Source of the DNA: an uncultured Clostridia bacterium
GTDB lineage: Bacteria; Bacillota; Clostridia; TANB77; CAG-508
Assembly (NCBI GenBank): GCA_948805675.1
Contig: CAQIBN010000003.1
Span: forward strand, 1 to 64,000
Direction of reading: 5' to 3'
DNA: 64,000 nt
Shown: piece after piece, positions 38,840 through 48,125 of the stretch
Numbering within the stretch: position 1 is the stretch's first letter
How the letters are laid out: every line of letters begins with the position of its first letter
Made by a program: the position numbers and the translations under genes
The notes under the pieces: generated by a model
Told to the model about the DNA's origin: nothing
The model's input: only the letters and a program-made list of their open reading frames with translations
The model's database searches: none

Positions 38840-39289
38840 ATGAAAGATTATTTGAAGGAAGAACTTACACAAGAAGAAAGACTTATAATTATTGGTGTGA
38901 TATGGAAAATATCACGTAAATTTAAAATGTTATATTATAAAGAAAGAAAAAGATATTGTGAATTTAATGATACAGTTTGTATACCTGTAGAAGATGCATA
39001 TCAATTTAGTGCTAATAATGTAAAAATTGATATGAGATTATCTTGCCCACTTACTGATGAGCAAAAGTGTAATATTGTTATGAATTTTGATTCTCTATTA
39101 AGAGAATTAGGTTTATTTGAGATGATAGGAACATTGACTTTTAATGAAAAGTTAGTGTTCTTTTTGTTTTCTATTGAAGATTACAAGAATTTTGAAGTTG
39201 CTTTATTATTAAAAAATACAGAAAAAACTATTTTTAATCGAAGAAAATCTATAGAGCATAAAATAAATGATGTAAAGGGGAGAGTATAA
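38840..39289 (+). CDS. Sigma-like protein of the ICE control region
   Basis: 149 residues from ATG 38840 (RBS ggagg). The C-terminal part (TFNEKLVFFLFSIEDYKNFEVALLL, then TIFNRRKSIEHKI) has the layout of sigma-70 region 4, with a weakly conserved N-terminal half, like the sigma-like Orf7 proteins of Tn916-type elements that help turn on excision and transfer. Upstream lies an AT-rich control region facing the XRE repressor. Confidence 0.62.
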   Translation: MKDYLKEELTQEERLIIIGVIWKISRKFKMLYYKERKRYCEFNDTVCIPVEDAYQFSANNVKIDMRLSCPLTDEQKCNIVMNFDSLLRELGLFEMIGTLTFNEKLVFFLFSIEDYKNFEVALLLKNTEKTIFNRRKSIEHKINDVKGRV

Positions 39290-39290
39290 T

Positions 39291-39467
39291 ATGAGTACAG
39301 TTTTTAATAATTATAGTTTGTCAAATGATGAAATAGAAAAAATTTTAGAAGATTTTAAAAATGAAATAAAACGAGCATCAAAATTAAACGGTAAAATTAA
39401 TGAAGATTGCGAGCAAAAAATAATGATTGGGATATACCAAAAATTAAGTAGAAATAGAAAAAAATAA
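39291..39467 (+). CDS. Small ICE protein (58 aa)
   Basis: ATG at 39291 with RBS aaagggg, one base after the stop of the sigma-like gene. Helical, with NDEIEKILEDFKNEIKRASK and a basic end SRNRKK. The position matches the small helix-turn-helix-type proteins encoded after the sigma-like gene in Tn916-like elements, but no domain can be proved. Confidence 0.6.
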   Translation: MSTVFNNYSLSNDEIEKILEDFKNEIKRASKLNGKINEDCEQKIMIGIYQKLSRNRKK

Positions 39468-39507
39468 AAAATTTTTAAGAGAATTACCGATTTTTAATAA
39501 ATTGATG

Positions 39508-39563
39508 GCATGTACCTTGTAGAAAGATAAAAATTTCAATTAATACGAAAGGAAGGTACATGC
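39508..39563 (+). promoter_or_regulatory. Hairpin that masks the ribosome site of the next gene
   Basis: Arms gcatgtacctt (39508-39518) and aaggtacatgc (39553-39563) are perfect complements. The right arm overlaps the Shine-Dalgarno (aggaagg) and ends one base before ATG 39565. If transcribed, the hairpin would hide the ribosome site; as DNA it could be an operator. Confidence 0.6.
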
Positions 39564-39564
39564 T

Positions 39565-39759
39565 ATGAATATAAAAAGAGCTATTGAATATGCACAAGTT
39601 GCTTTAAAGAAAGCACAAGAAGAAAACAAAATTGATAATAAACAACTCACAGCTAAACAATTAGGCGAGATAATGTGGCTTATGTACTATGCATATGATG
39701 ATGAGCAAATACATACAAAAGCTACAAATATAATAAATAGTCTAGAATTAAAACAATGA
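39565..39759 (+). CDS. Small helical ICE protein
   Basis: 64 residues, mostly helix (KRAIEYAQVALKKAQEEN, TAKQLGEIMWLMYYAYDD). Starts right at the base of a hairpin. Overlaps the next gene by four bases. Function unknown. Confidence 0.6.
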   Translation: MNIKRAIEYAQVALKKAQEENKIDNKQLTAKQLGEIMWLMYYAYDDEQIHTKATNIINSLELKQ

Positions 39760-39941
39760 TTAAAATTTTAATTATATTAATAATAGTAATGGTCAATTTT
39801 ACTACTATATTAACAATATATAAAATAAAAACAAATAAAAGAAACAGGAATAAGTGTATTTATAAAACACCTAAATTATCAAGTTTAAATGAAAAAGAGT
39901 TTTGTAAATATATAGATGATTTAACAAAAGATCTATATTAG
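39756..39941 (+). CDS. Small single-pass membrane protein
   Basis: 61 residues: N-terminal membrane segment (residues 2-24, ILIILIIVMVNFTTILTIY), then a basic stretch KTNKRNRNK and a short soluble tail. Four-base ATGA overlap with the gene before it. Unknown family. Confidence 0.58.
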   Translation: MIKILIILIIVMVNFTTILTIYKIKTNKRNRNKCIYKTPKLSSLNEKEFCKYIDDLTKDLY

Positions 39942-40002
39942 TATTTTTGTATCTAAAAAGTGTTATATAAAAAGTCAACCATTACTAGCTGAAAGGTATG
40001 AT

Positions 40003-40431
40003 ATGAGTAACAAAGAAAATATTATTGTTTTATTTTTTGAAGAAAAATTATCAATAATAGAAATTGCAGATAAATTAAACATAACAAAACAATATGTATC
40101 TAAAATAGTTAGAAAAGATATTAGATATATAGAAGAGCGAGAAAATAGAAAATTAAAAAATAAAGAAAAACAAAAGAAAAGAGTTAAAAACTATATTTAT
40201 AATAAAAGAAGAAATGAAAGACAAGAAAGATTAAATGCTATTGTAGAAATGCAACATATACAAGCAAGTTGCGAGTTATCAGGAAGAAATACTATTAATA
40301 ATCGTGCATATAGAAATTGGAATAGTAGCATTTATGTATATAATAATTCCAAAAAGGAATATCAAATAAAGGAAGAATTAAAAAATAAAACATCTTATGC
40401 AATACCTAAAAAAATTAGCTGGAATATATAA
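40003..40431 (+). CDS. Sigma-region-4-like helix-turn-helix protein
   Basis: 142 residues, ATG 40003 (RBS gaaagg). The N-terminal ~45 residues contain LSIIEIADKLNITKQYVSKIVRK, a clear helix-turn-helix of the sigma-70 region 4 type. A long basic helix follows, then a C-terminal tail. Proteins of this plan occur near the integrase in several clostridial ICEs and probably regulate excision genes. Confidence 0.68.
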   Translation: MSNKENIIVLFFEEKLSIIEIADKLNITKQYVSKIVRKDIRYIEERENRKLKNKEKQKKRVKNYIYNKRRNERQERLNAIVEMQHIQASCELSGRNTINNRAYRNWNSSIYVYNNSKKEYQIKEELKNKTSYAIPKKISWNI

Positions 40432-40600
40432 AAATATTTATTGTTTGTAATGTTAATAAATATAAAATTGTAAAAAATAAATAAATTAAATATGAAATGT
40501 TATATTAATTAAATAAAAATAATATTTTATATTTAAAATATTATAAAAAGATTAAGAAATAATTATTAAAAAATATTTTTATTTAGAAAGTGGTTTATTT

Positions 40601-40816
40601 ATGGAACAAAATAATCAGATGGATTACTTAACACAGATGTTTAACAAATATGCAGATGTAGTAAATCCTAAACAATTAAAAGAGATGTTAGGAGGAAATG
40701 TAGGCACTAATAAGATATATCAATTATTAAAAAATAAAGAAATATATAACAAAAAAGTTGGAAATAACTATATTATTCCAAAGTTAAGTGTAATTGAATT
40801 TCTAATGAGAAAATAA
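40601..40816 (+). CDS. Excisionase-like winged HTH protein
   Basis: 71 residues. VVNPKQLKEMLG, KIYQLLKNKEIYNKKVGNNY and IPKLSVIEFL give the MerR-like HTH_17/excisionase pattern. Position directly before the integrase supports an Xis role, bending DNA at the att ends to favour excision. The ribosome site (agaaagtgg) is modest, which would keep levels low. Confidence 0.72.
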   Translation: MEQNNQMDYLTQMFNKYADVVNPKQLKEMLGGNVGTNKIYQLLKNKEIYNKKVGNNYIIPKLSVIEFLMRK

Positions 40817-40911
40817 AAAATAGAAAAAGGGCTGATTTTTTTACTGATTTACGTTATTATTTTAATGTAGTCAGTAGCAATTCAGTCATTTTTTGTTAGA
40901 GAGGAGAAAAA

Positions 40912-42237
40912 ATGATTAATGGATTACAAGAAATTGATATAAATGTTACTGTTAGTTTACAAAAAAAAGGAGGGATTTATCAGGCAGTATTAAGCTATAA
41001 AGATATAAGTGATAACTGGAAAACAAAATGGAAAAGTACAGGAGTTAAAGTTAAACCTGGTAATAAGAAATTAGCAAAAGAAAAAGCAGAACGTATAAAG
41101 GAAAAATTTGAATCAGAAATGATAGATAAGCTAAAACCTAAACATACTTCAGAGATAGAATATCAATTAAATATTGAATTTATAGATTTTATTAATGTGA
41201 GATTAGAAGAAGTTAATATTAAAAGAAAATATGAAAATAATACTTATGCAGGTTATAAATCAAACATAAATATTCATATGAAAGAATTTTTCGGCTCTTC
41301 TAAAAATACTAATGAAAATGAAGAAACGGAGAATAAAGAGAAAGAGCAAATAAATCACAAAGATAAGAAGAAAAAACAAAATGAGCAGTATATTTATAAA
41401 GTTTGTGAAGTAACACCAGAGATAATAGATAATTTTTTTACGTATTTATCTAAAGATTGTAAATTAAAGAACACTACTATAAAACATTTTAGGAATCAAA
41501 TTAGTGTAGCATACGAATTATTGGATAAAAAGGAAATAATGTCTAAGCCGACAAAAGGTACTGAACATTTAAAAGAAGAAGAATTTACACCAGAAACATA
41601 TACTATGAAAGAATTAAATAAATTACTTGAAATAGTAAAAAATGATGTAATAGAAATTCCTGTTTTCCTTGCAGCATATTATGGTCTTAGACGTAGTGAA
41701 GTAGTAGGGCTGAAATGGAGTGCAATTGATTTTGAAAATGACTGGATATATATTAATCATACTATTGTTCAAGTATCTGGGTGTGCTAAAAAAACAGTTG
41801 AGGGAAAAATGATTGCTAAAGATAGAACTAAAAGTATTCATAGTAATAGGAAATTACCTTTATATAAAGAAGTAAAAGATGTACTATTAAAGAAAAAAGA
41901 GAGAATTGAGCTAAATAAGCTAATATTTAAGAATTGCTATAATAATACTTATTCTGAATATGTATGTGTAAAAGATGATGGCGATATAATAAAACCAAAC
42001 CATATATCACACAGATTTCTGAAATTAATAAGAAGAAATAAAATGAGGGAAATTAGATTTCATGATTTAAGACATACACTAGGAACAGAGCTAAATGCTA
42101 ATGGTATGGATTTAAAAGCAATAGGTGATTTTTTGGGGCATGGAAATTTATCTACAACTAAAAGATATTCACATCCAGATGATAGAATAAAGCGAAATGT
42201 TGCAAGTGCTTATGAGAATTTAATACATAATGGATAA
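40912..42237 (+). CDS. int: Tyrosine recombinase/integrase of the ICE
   Basis: 441 residues, ATG 40912 with RBS gagagg. The N-terminal arm-binding domain (KKGGIYQAVLSYKD, STGVKVKPG) is like Tn916 Int. A core-binding domain contains an unusual Lys/Glu/Asn-rich insert (~residues 133-158). The catalytic domain has Arg260 (YGLRRSE), the HDLRH box with His384 and Arg387, His410 (LGHG) and nucleophile Tyr419 (KRYSH). All catalytic residues are present and the frame is clean. It should carry out excision and integration at the tRNA-Arg 3' end. It could also act on the neighbouring element, whose own copy (1-744) is dead. Confidence 0.92.
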   Translation: MINGLQEIDINVTVSLQKKGGIYQAVLSYKDISDNWKTKWKSTGVKVKPGNKKLAKEKAERIKEKFESEMIDKLKPKHTSEIEYQLNIEFIDFINVRLEEVNIKRKYENNTYAGYKSNINIHMKEFFGSSKNTNENEETENKEKEQINHKDKKKKQNEQYIYKVCEVTPEIIDNFFTYLSKDCKLKNTTIKHFRNQISVAYELLDKKEIMSKPTKGTEHLKEEEFTPETYTMKELNKLLEIVKNDVIEIPVFLAAYYGLRRSEVVGLKWSAIDFENDWIYINHTIVQVSGCAKKTVEGKMIAKDRTKSIHSNRKLPLYKEVKDVLLKKKERIELNKLIFKNCYNNTYSEYVCVKDDGDIIKPNHISHRFLKLIRRNKMREIRFHDLRHTLGTELNANGMDLKAIGDFLGHGNLSTTKRYSHPDDRIKRNVASAYENLIHNG

Positions 42238-42441
42238 GATAATAGACAAGAACCGAAGAATCAAAAGTCAAAACGATTTATAGTTAAAAGAAAAAATACT
42301 GAAAAAGAAATGCAAGAAGTTAATGCATAAAAAAATAGTACATACATAACTGTATATACTATCAAATTTTTAGAATATCTAAAAAAAATACCCCCAATTT
42401 TTTAGATATTTGATAACTTTGGAAAAATCAAAATCGCTGAA
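42238..42441. other. ICE right-end region with arm-type motifs
   Basis: 204 bases between the integrase and the att repeat. The first part is shared with the left element (745-880). It contains a palindromic tttttagaatatctaaaaa (42368-42386) and ttttttagatatttgata (42397-42414), the same motif family as at the left end, so probable integrase arm sites. Confidence 0.5.
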
Positions 42442-42498
42442 ACGCTTGATAAATGGTGAGCCAGGAGGGGTTCGAACCCCCGACCCCGGGCTTAGAAG
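42442..42498 (-). other. Right attachment repeat
   Basis: 57 bases matching 917-973 with two mismatches, lying within and just beyond the 3' part of tRNA-Arg. Recombination between the two repeats would release an ICE circle of about 41.5 kb and keep the tRNA intact. Confidence 0.92.
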
Positions 42499-42530
42499 GC
42501 CCGTGCTCTATCCAACTGAGCTACTGACCC
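42454..42530 (-). tRNA. tRNA-Arg (TCT)
   Basis: 77 bases including an encoded CCA. Acceptor GGGTCAG pairs with CTGGCTC (one G-T and one T-G), D arm GCTC/GAGC, anticodon stem CGGGC/GCCCG with loop CTTCTAA (anticodon TCT, reads AGA/AGG), T arm GGGGG/CCCTC with loop TTCGAAC. It is the integration target of the ICE. It decodes the dominant Arg codons here; it does not read CGG. Confidence 0.95.
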
Positions 42531-42664
42531 ATAACATAAAATATAATAACATATTAAATATATATTGTCAAGAAAAAAATAAAAATAATTATAAAAATAC
42601 GAGATAGTAAATTACTATTCAGCTATAGTTATGGATAAAATGTGGAAAAGCAGCTTTAGTTATG

Positions 42665-42712
42665 AAGCCTTAAATACTTACAAACTATTTGTAGAATATT
42701 TAAGGCTTTATA
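42665..42712. terminator. Hairpin between tRNA-Arg and yhbY
   Basis: Arms aagccttaaata and tatttaaggctt close around ~24 bases. Likely a terminator for the leftward yhbY transcript or a processing boundary before the tRNA. Confidence 0.5.
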
Positions 42713-42773
42713 TTTACTATGGATGACTAGTAACAATAAATTTATTAAATTATAGAGATTAAATATTAATAAA

Positions 42774-43064
42774 TTATTCTGGTAAGTTTATTCTTGAATT
42801 CTGTTTTTTGGGTCTATAAAGAGTTACTTTATTTCCTATAGTTTGAACTAATATACTATTTGTAGAAATTGCTATTTCTTCGCCTAATTCTCTCACATTT
42901 GCTGGTGCAGATTCCAAAGTAGAAATTTTTATTAACTCTCTGGCATTTATTGCATCATTTAATTGCTTTATTAAATTTTCAGATATACCAGATTTGCCTA
43001 TTTGAAAAATTGGCTCTATAGTATTTGCTAGGCTTCGTAAATAAGCTCTTTGTTTACTTGTCAT
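42774..43064 (-). CDS. yhbY: YhbY-family RNA-binding protein (CRM domain)
   Basis: 96 residues from ATG 43064; a start 11 codons upstream is possible but not needed for the family length. The CRM domain is nearly complete: MTSKQRAYLRSLAN, IFQIGKSGISENLI (GxxG loop), INARELIKIS and IGNKVTLYRPKK. YhbY binds pre-50S ribosomal subunits and aids assembly. First host gene to the right of the ICE target. Confidence 0.9.
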   Translation of the reverse strand: MTSKQRAYLRSLANTIEPIFQIGKSGISENLIKQLNDAINARELIKISTLESAPANVRELGEEIAISTNSILVQTIGNKVTLYRPKKQNSRINLPE

Positions 43065-43125
43065 TATATACACATCACTTTCATAAATATTATACATAAT
43101 ATTTTACTGCATAATTGTATGAAAA

Positions 43126-43727
43126 TCAATATATAAAACCAATAATTCCAAAAATTAAGAAAAGAATGCCAGAAACTCTTTGCATGGTTTTTTCAGATAT
43201 TTTACTACTTAAGAGTTTTCCAAGAAAAATAGCTATTAAATCACTAATAATCATTCCTAGGATTGCTCCTATAATTAAAAGTATTTTATATTGAGGATAT
43301 TGTATACCGTAACCCAATAGATGCTAAAAAAGTTTTATCACCGAATTCTCCTATAGCAATAGAAGCTCCTATAATTAACGAATAATTAATTGTATATTTT
43401 GAAAGCTTGCCAATTAAATTATTATCCTTATTATTTTTTTTATCATTTTTACTAAAAAATAAAGAAATAATACCAATTAGTATAAAAGATGAATATGTAA
43501 TAATTTCTAATATGTCATGTAAGTTACTATTACCTAAACCACCAAGTGCACTTCCAAATAGTATTGCTATTCCATGGCTAAAAAATGAACCAAGTGCTAC
43601 ACCAAGTAAGATTGTTCTAGTTTTTTGTTTTCCGAGTAAAAGATAGAACAAGTAATTGCGTTTTATCTCCAAGTTCAGATAAAAATATCATTATAAAAGA
43701 TATAAATATGGGATAAATATATTCCAT
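43126..43727 (-). CDS. GDT1/TMEM165-family metal transporter, 199 aa, with two C-GGN recoding sites
   Basis: ATG at 43727 (minus strand). Six membrane segments in two homologous halves, each with the family signature: SELGDKTQ (first half) and GEFGDKTF (second half). This family moves Mn2+ or Ca2+ across membranes, usually as exporters. Two extra Cs (minus strand; at 43634 and 43309) precede Gly codons: SFT-[C]-GKQKT after codon 31 and IGL-[C]-GYGIQ late in the second half. Skipping both yields a normal ~199-residue protein. This gene is outside the ICE, so the recoding belongs to the host as well. Confidence 0.87.
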
Positions 43728-43877
43728 TTAAACCATCCTTTCTCTTATTCTTATTTTAATATATTCTGAAATGTAAATTCTATGTGAAAAAATAGAAAAA
43801 ATATTGAAACATTAATTTATAAATGGTAATATCTTACATGAGAAAAATTAGAGATTAGGGGATAGGAGGAATTGATA

Positions 43878-44846
43878 TTGATACAAGTAAAAAACGTTAC
43901 TAAAAAATATGGAAGTTTTGTAGCTATAAAGAATTTTAGTTTTGAGATTAAACATGGAGAGGTAATAGGATTATTAGGACCAAATGGAGCAGGAAAAAGT
44001 ACAACTATGAACATGCTAACAGGGTTTATAGAACCTTCAGAAGGAAGTATTACTATTAATGGAAATGATATTGTAAAAAATGCAAGTGAAGCAAAAAAAA
44101 GTATTGGTTATATGCCTGAGAATGTACCACTATATTTAGATTTAACAGTGAAAGAATTTGTAAAATATATGGCAGAATTAAAATTCGTTTGTAGAAAGGA
44201 AAGAAATAAGCAAGTAGAAGAGATAATAAAAGAAACTGGTCTTCAAGAGGTAGAAAATAAGTTAATTAGAAATTTATCAAGAGGATATAAACAAAGAGTT
44301 AGTATGGCAGGTGCTTTAGTTGGAAAGCCAGAAATATTAATATTAGATGAGCCAACAGTTGGATTAGATCCTAAGCAAATAGTAGAAATAAGAGAATTAA
44401 TAAAAAAACTCGGAAAAGACCATACAGTTATTATTAGTTCACACATATTATCTGAGGTTAGCCAGATATGCGAAAAAGTTATAATTATTAATAAAGGAGA
44501 AATTGTTGCAATAGATACACCAAACAATCTAGAAAATATGGTAGATAAGAATAATAGTATAATAGTTACTGTAGAAGATTCAGAAAATAAGATACAGAAT
44601 TTAAATAAAAAAATAAAACAAATATCAAAAATAGAATTAATTAAAGACAATCAAGATGGAACAAAACAGTATGTTATTTATGCAAATCAAAATATAGATT
44701 TAAGGAAAACTTTATTTGATATACTACCAAAGGAAAATATTACAATATTTGAACTTAGAAAATCAGAACCTACATTAGAAGAGGCTTTTATGAAATTAAT
44801 TAATAAAGATATAGAAGGAGGAAATGAAAATGTGGGCAATAATTAA
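43878..44846 (+). CDS. ABC transporter ATPase (GldA/CcmA-like)
   Basis: 322 residues from TTG 43878 (RBS aggagga at 43864-43870; a TTG at 43872 is too close). Walker A GPNGAGKST, Q-loop MPENVPLY, signature LSRGYKQRV, Walker B ILILDEPTVGLDP and switch His in SSHILSE. The C-terminal ~100 residues form the extra domain of GldA-type exporters. With the next two genes it makes a three-gene exporter of the gliding-type (GldA-GldF-GldG) family; substrate unknown. Confidence 0.9.
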   Translation: MIQVKNVTKKYGSFVAIKNFSFEIKHGEVIGLLGPNGAGKSTTMNMLTGFIEPSEGSITINGNDIVKNASEAKKSIGYMPENVPLYLDLTVKEFVKYMAELKFVCRKERNKQVEEIIKETGLQEVENKLIRNLSRGYKQRVSMAGALVGKPEILILDEPTVGLDPKQIVEIRELIKKLGKDHTVIISSHILSEVSQICEKVIIINKGEIVAIDTPNNLENMVDKNNSIIVTVEDSENKIQNLNKKIKQISKIELIKDNQDGTKQYVIYANQNIDLRKTLFDILPKENITIFELRKSEPTLEEAFMKLINKDIEGGNENVGNN

Positions 44847-45513
44847 AAAAGAAGTAAAAAGTTACTTTTTATCTCCAATAGCATATATTTTTATAGGTCT
44901 ATTTTTACTTATGAGTAGCATATTTTTTTATTTGGATGTTTATGTTAGTGGGATTGTTAACCTAGAATACATGTTTTATTCTCTTTCTACAATATTAACA
45001 TTTGTAATTCCAATATTAACTATGAGGATGTTTTCAGAAGAGAGAAAAACAGGCACAGAGCAAATTTTATATACTTCACCTAGAAGTATAACATCTATTG
45101 TTTTAGGTAAATTTATATCTGCTATTGTAGTAATGGTAGTTTGTGAAATTTGTACATTACTTTATTTGGCAATATTAATGTATTTTGGGAAACCTCATAT
45201 AAGTACAATATTAATAACTCTTTTAGGCTTTTTACTTTTATCAATGGCATATATTGCTTTTGGTATGTTTGCATCAAGTATAACGGAAAATCAAATTATA
45301 GCTGGAGTTATTACTATAGCAGGATTTTTGGTAATTTGGTTTATGCCAGGATTTTATGATAAACTTTCGATTTTTTCACTTATAAATGTATTTTCGAATA
45401 CATTTCCTCAAGGTATAATTACTTATCAAGCAATAACACTATTTATGTCATTCACAATTTTATTTATTATATTAACGATAACGGTTATTGCTAGAAGAAA
45501 AAGTGTTAAATAA
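44830..45513 (+). CDS. ABC-2 permease (GldF-like)
   Basis: 227 residues from ATG 44830 (RBS gaaggagg; overlaps the ATPase gene by 17 bases). Six membrane segments, N-terminal MWAIIKKEVKSYFLSP and an EERKTGTEQILYTSP cytosolic loop typical of GldF/ABC-2 permeases. Forms the membrane pore with the ATPase upstream. Confidence 0.88.
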   Translation: MWAIIKKEVKSYFLSPIAYIFIGLFLLMSSIFFYLDVYVSGIVNLEYMFYSLSTILTFVIPILTMRMFSEERKTGTEQILYTSPRSITSIVLGKFISAIVVMVVCEICTLLYLAILMYFGKPHISTILITLLGFLLLSMAYIAFGMFASSITENQIIAGVITIAGFLVIWFMPGFYDKLSIFSLINVFSNTFPQGIITYQAITLFMSFTILFIILTITVIARRKSVK

Positions 45514-45526
45514 GGAGGAATTAAAT

Positions 45527-46960
45527 TTGAAAAAAATAATAAATGTAATAAAACAAAAGTGGTTAAAAGATACTATAATGACAACAATTCTTGTTATTAT
45601 TATAATAGCTATTTTTATAATTTTAAATTTATATATAAATACATTAAATACAAACCCTATAGATTTTACAAAGGAGAAATTATACACATTATCTGATGAA
45701 TCTATTAATTTAATAAAAGATATTAAAGAAGATGTACATATTTATTTTTTTGGATATGAAGATGGAAATAAAACAGTAACACTTGCAAAACAATATGGAA
45801 TAGCAAACAGTAAAATAACTGCAGAGGCAATAAATATAGATAAAAGGCCAGATTTAGCAAAAAAATATGGAGTTGAAGATAATACATCAGTTGGCATTAT
45901 TATTGAAGGAAAAGATAGGTATAAAGTATTAACTCAAAGTGACTTTTATACTTATGATTTAACAACATATGAAACAATAGATGTTTCAGAACAAAAATTA
46001 ACAAATGCTATTATCGATATAAGCATAGCAAAAAAACCACACATATATTTTTTAACAGGACATCAAGAATATCTAACAAGTAATTATCTAATGACTTTAG
46101 GAGTTTTTATACAAAATGAAGTAAATGACATTTCAGATTTAGACTTATTACAGACAAATATACCTGAAGATTGTGATACACTAGTAATACCAAATCCTAC
46201 TAAGGATTTTTCAGAAGTTGAAACAGATAAGATTTTAGATTATATAAATAAAGGTGGAAAAATATTATGGCTTGGTGAGGCAACAATAGAAGATGTAAAT
46301 ATGACAAATATAAATAAAATTTTGGCACAATTTGGTTTTAGCTTTTCAAAAGGAATTATAATAGAAGAAGATTCTAGTAAGATGATACTTCAAAGTCCAG
46401 AGTTAATATTAACAGATATTTCATATCATGATATAACAAACAATATTACTAATGTAGTAGTAGCAAGTGCAGGAAAGCTAAATATTGAAAATGATGAAAA
46501 GTTAAAAGAATTAAATGTTTCTGTAAATACATTATTAAAAACAAGTGAAAAGTCTTTTTATAGAGAAGATTTTTCGATATCTACAACAATGAAAACAACT
46601 ACTGATGAGAGTGGTTCATTTACAATAGGCGCAGAGTTTATAAAGAAAATAAATGATAATACAGAATCAAAATTAATAGTATATTCAAATTGTAGTTTCG
46701 TAACTGATATGTCAATTACTAGTGGAAATTCTAAAAGTAAATTAATAAATTTATATAATAATAAAGACATAGTTTTAAATTCTATTGCATATTTAACAGA
46801 TAGAGGAGATTCTATAAGAATTAGGAAGGATACTGGATATGTTACATATACAGCGACACAAATGCAGGATAATGTGGTTAGACTAATTATATTTGGTATT
46901 CCAATAATAATTATTGTAATGGGAATTGTAATCTGGCAAATTAGAAGAAGAAAAAAATAA
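45527..46960 (+). CDS. GldG-like membrane protein of the ABC system
   Basis: 477 residues from TTG 45527 (RBS aggagg; the ORF upstream to 45488 is an extension). An N-terminal membrane segment (about 18-40) precedes a large outside domain with IDFTKEKLYTLSDES, YFLTGHQEY and GGKILWLGEATIED, as in GldG/ABC_transp_aux proteins, and a C-terminal membrane segment ending QIRRRKK. It completes the GldAFG-type set. Tight spacing indicates one operon. Confidence 0.87.
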   Translation: MKKIINVIKQKWLKDTIMTTILVIIIIAIFIILNLYINTLNTNPIDFTKEKLYTLSDESINLIKDIKEDVHIYFFGYEDGNKTVTLAKQYGIANSKITAEAINIDKRPDLAKKYGVEDNTSVGIIIEGKDRYKVLTQSDFYTYDLTTYETIDVSEQKLTNAIIDISIAKKPHIYFLTGHQEYLTSNYLMTLGVFIQNEVNDISDLDLLQTNIPEDCDTLVIPNPTKDFSEVETDKILDYINKGGKILWLGEATIEDVNMTNINKILAQFGFSFSKGIIIEEDSSKMILQSPELILTDISYHDITNNITNVVVASAGKLNIENDEKLKELNVSVNTLLKTSEKSFYREDFSISTTMKTTTDESGSFTIGAEFIKKINDNTESKLIVYSNCSFVTDMSITSGNSKSKLINLYNNKDIVLNSIAYLTDRGDSIRIRKDTGYVTYTATQMQDNVVRLIIFGIPIIIIVMGIVIWQIRRRKK

Positions 46961-46979
46961 GAGAATATAAATAATACTT

Positions 46980-47006
46980 CCTCATAAATTTTATGAGGGG
47001 GTTTTT
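46980..47006 (+). terminator. Terminator whose 3' arm doubles as a ribosome site
   Basis: Arms cctcataaa and tttatgagg, then gggtttttt. The 3' arm (gagggggt) is also the only Shine-Dalgarno for ATG 47008, so the stem can both end the Gld operon and hide the start of the next gene. Confidence 0.65.
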
Positions 47007-47007
47007 T

Positions 47008-48042
47008 ATGAAAAATATATTAAAAGTAATATTTGTAATAATAGGAACTTTAATAGGTGCGGGTTTTGCATCAGGTAAAGAAATATATATTTTTTTTAAT
47101 AAATATGGTATATGTGGAATTATAGGAATTTTGGTTTCAGGATTAATTTTAGGTATATTAGTATATAAAGTTTTTTATATACTAATAAAACAAAGAAAAA
47201 TAAATGAATATAATGAATTGTTAAATTATATGTTTGATAATAGAAAAAATAATAAGTTTAATATAGTTAGAATTATAAATTATATTATCAATATTTTTTT
47301 AATAATTTCTTTTTATATAATGACAGCAGGATTTAGTAGTTATTTTAAACAAGAATATAATATATCAATATATATTACTTCAACTGTATTTGCAATATTA
47401 TGTTATATAACACTAAATAATAATATAGAAGGGATTATAAAGATATCCAGTATACTAGTTCCAATTATAATTATATTTATTTTGAATCTTGGCTCTAAAA
47501 ATTTTGCCTTTTCTATAAGTCAAATAACTAATATGAGTTTTTTAAGTAATATATTTATAGAAAGTATGATTAATAGTGTGTTATATGCTAGTTATAATAG
47601 TATAATATTAATTCCTGTGTTAATATCTTTAAAAAAATATATTAATAATAAAAATAAGATATTTATTGGAGTATTAACTTCATTAATCATTATAACTTTA
47701 AGTATTTTTGTATATATAATTTTATTAAAAGCAAGTGTAAATATAATGGAACTTGACCTTCCTTTAATATATGTAGTAAAACAATTTGGAAAAGTATATG
47801 AATATCTATATGGTATGGTTATTATAATATCAATATTTACATCAGCTTTATCAGCAGGATATAGCTTTCTAAAGAATTGTACTAAATCAAAGAAGAATTA
47901 TAATACAATATTAATTATAATGTGTGTAACTTCCATATTTATTGCTAATATTGGTTTTTCAAATCTAGTAAATATTTTATATCCAATTTTCGGCATTCTA
48001 GGAATAATACAAATATATTATATTTTAAAAATAAAAACATAA
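47008..48042 (+). CDS. ykvI: YkvI-family membrane transporter
   Basis: 344 residues from ATG 47008. About ten membrane segments. The start (FVIIGTLIGAGFASGKEIYIFF) is the signature of YkvI-type proteins in the amino acid-polyamine-cation transporter fold, and TSALSAGYSFLKN lies late in the protein. Substrate unknown. Its ribosome site lies in the terminator stem, pointing to conditional translation. Confidence 0.82.
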   Translation: MKNILKVIFVIIGTLIGAGFASGKEIYIFFNKYGICGIIGILVSGLILGILVYKVFYILIKQRKINEYNELLNYMFDNRKNNKFNIVRIINYIINIFLIISFYIMTAGFSSYFKQEYNISIYITSTVFAILCYITLNNNIEGIIKISSILVPIIIIFILNLGSKNFAFSISQITNMSFLSNIFIESMINSVLYASYNSIILIPVLISLKKYINNKNKIFIGVLTSLIIITLSIFVYIILLKASVNIMELDLPLIYVVKQFGKVYEYLYGMVIIISIFTSALSAGYSFLKNCTKSKKNYNTILIIMCVTSIFIANIGFSNLVNILYPIFGILGIIQIYYILKIKT

Positions 48043-48125
48043 TTATTTAATAAATATATTGAAAAAAAGTGATAAAACTGGTATAAAAGTAATTAGAAAT
48101 AAAAGCAAAAGAGGAATAGTATAAT

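Noticed and set aside
42410..42607. 65-residue open frame reading GEPGGVRTPDPGLRRP
   Set aside because: This is the familiar false protein read antisense through the tRNA-Arg gene.
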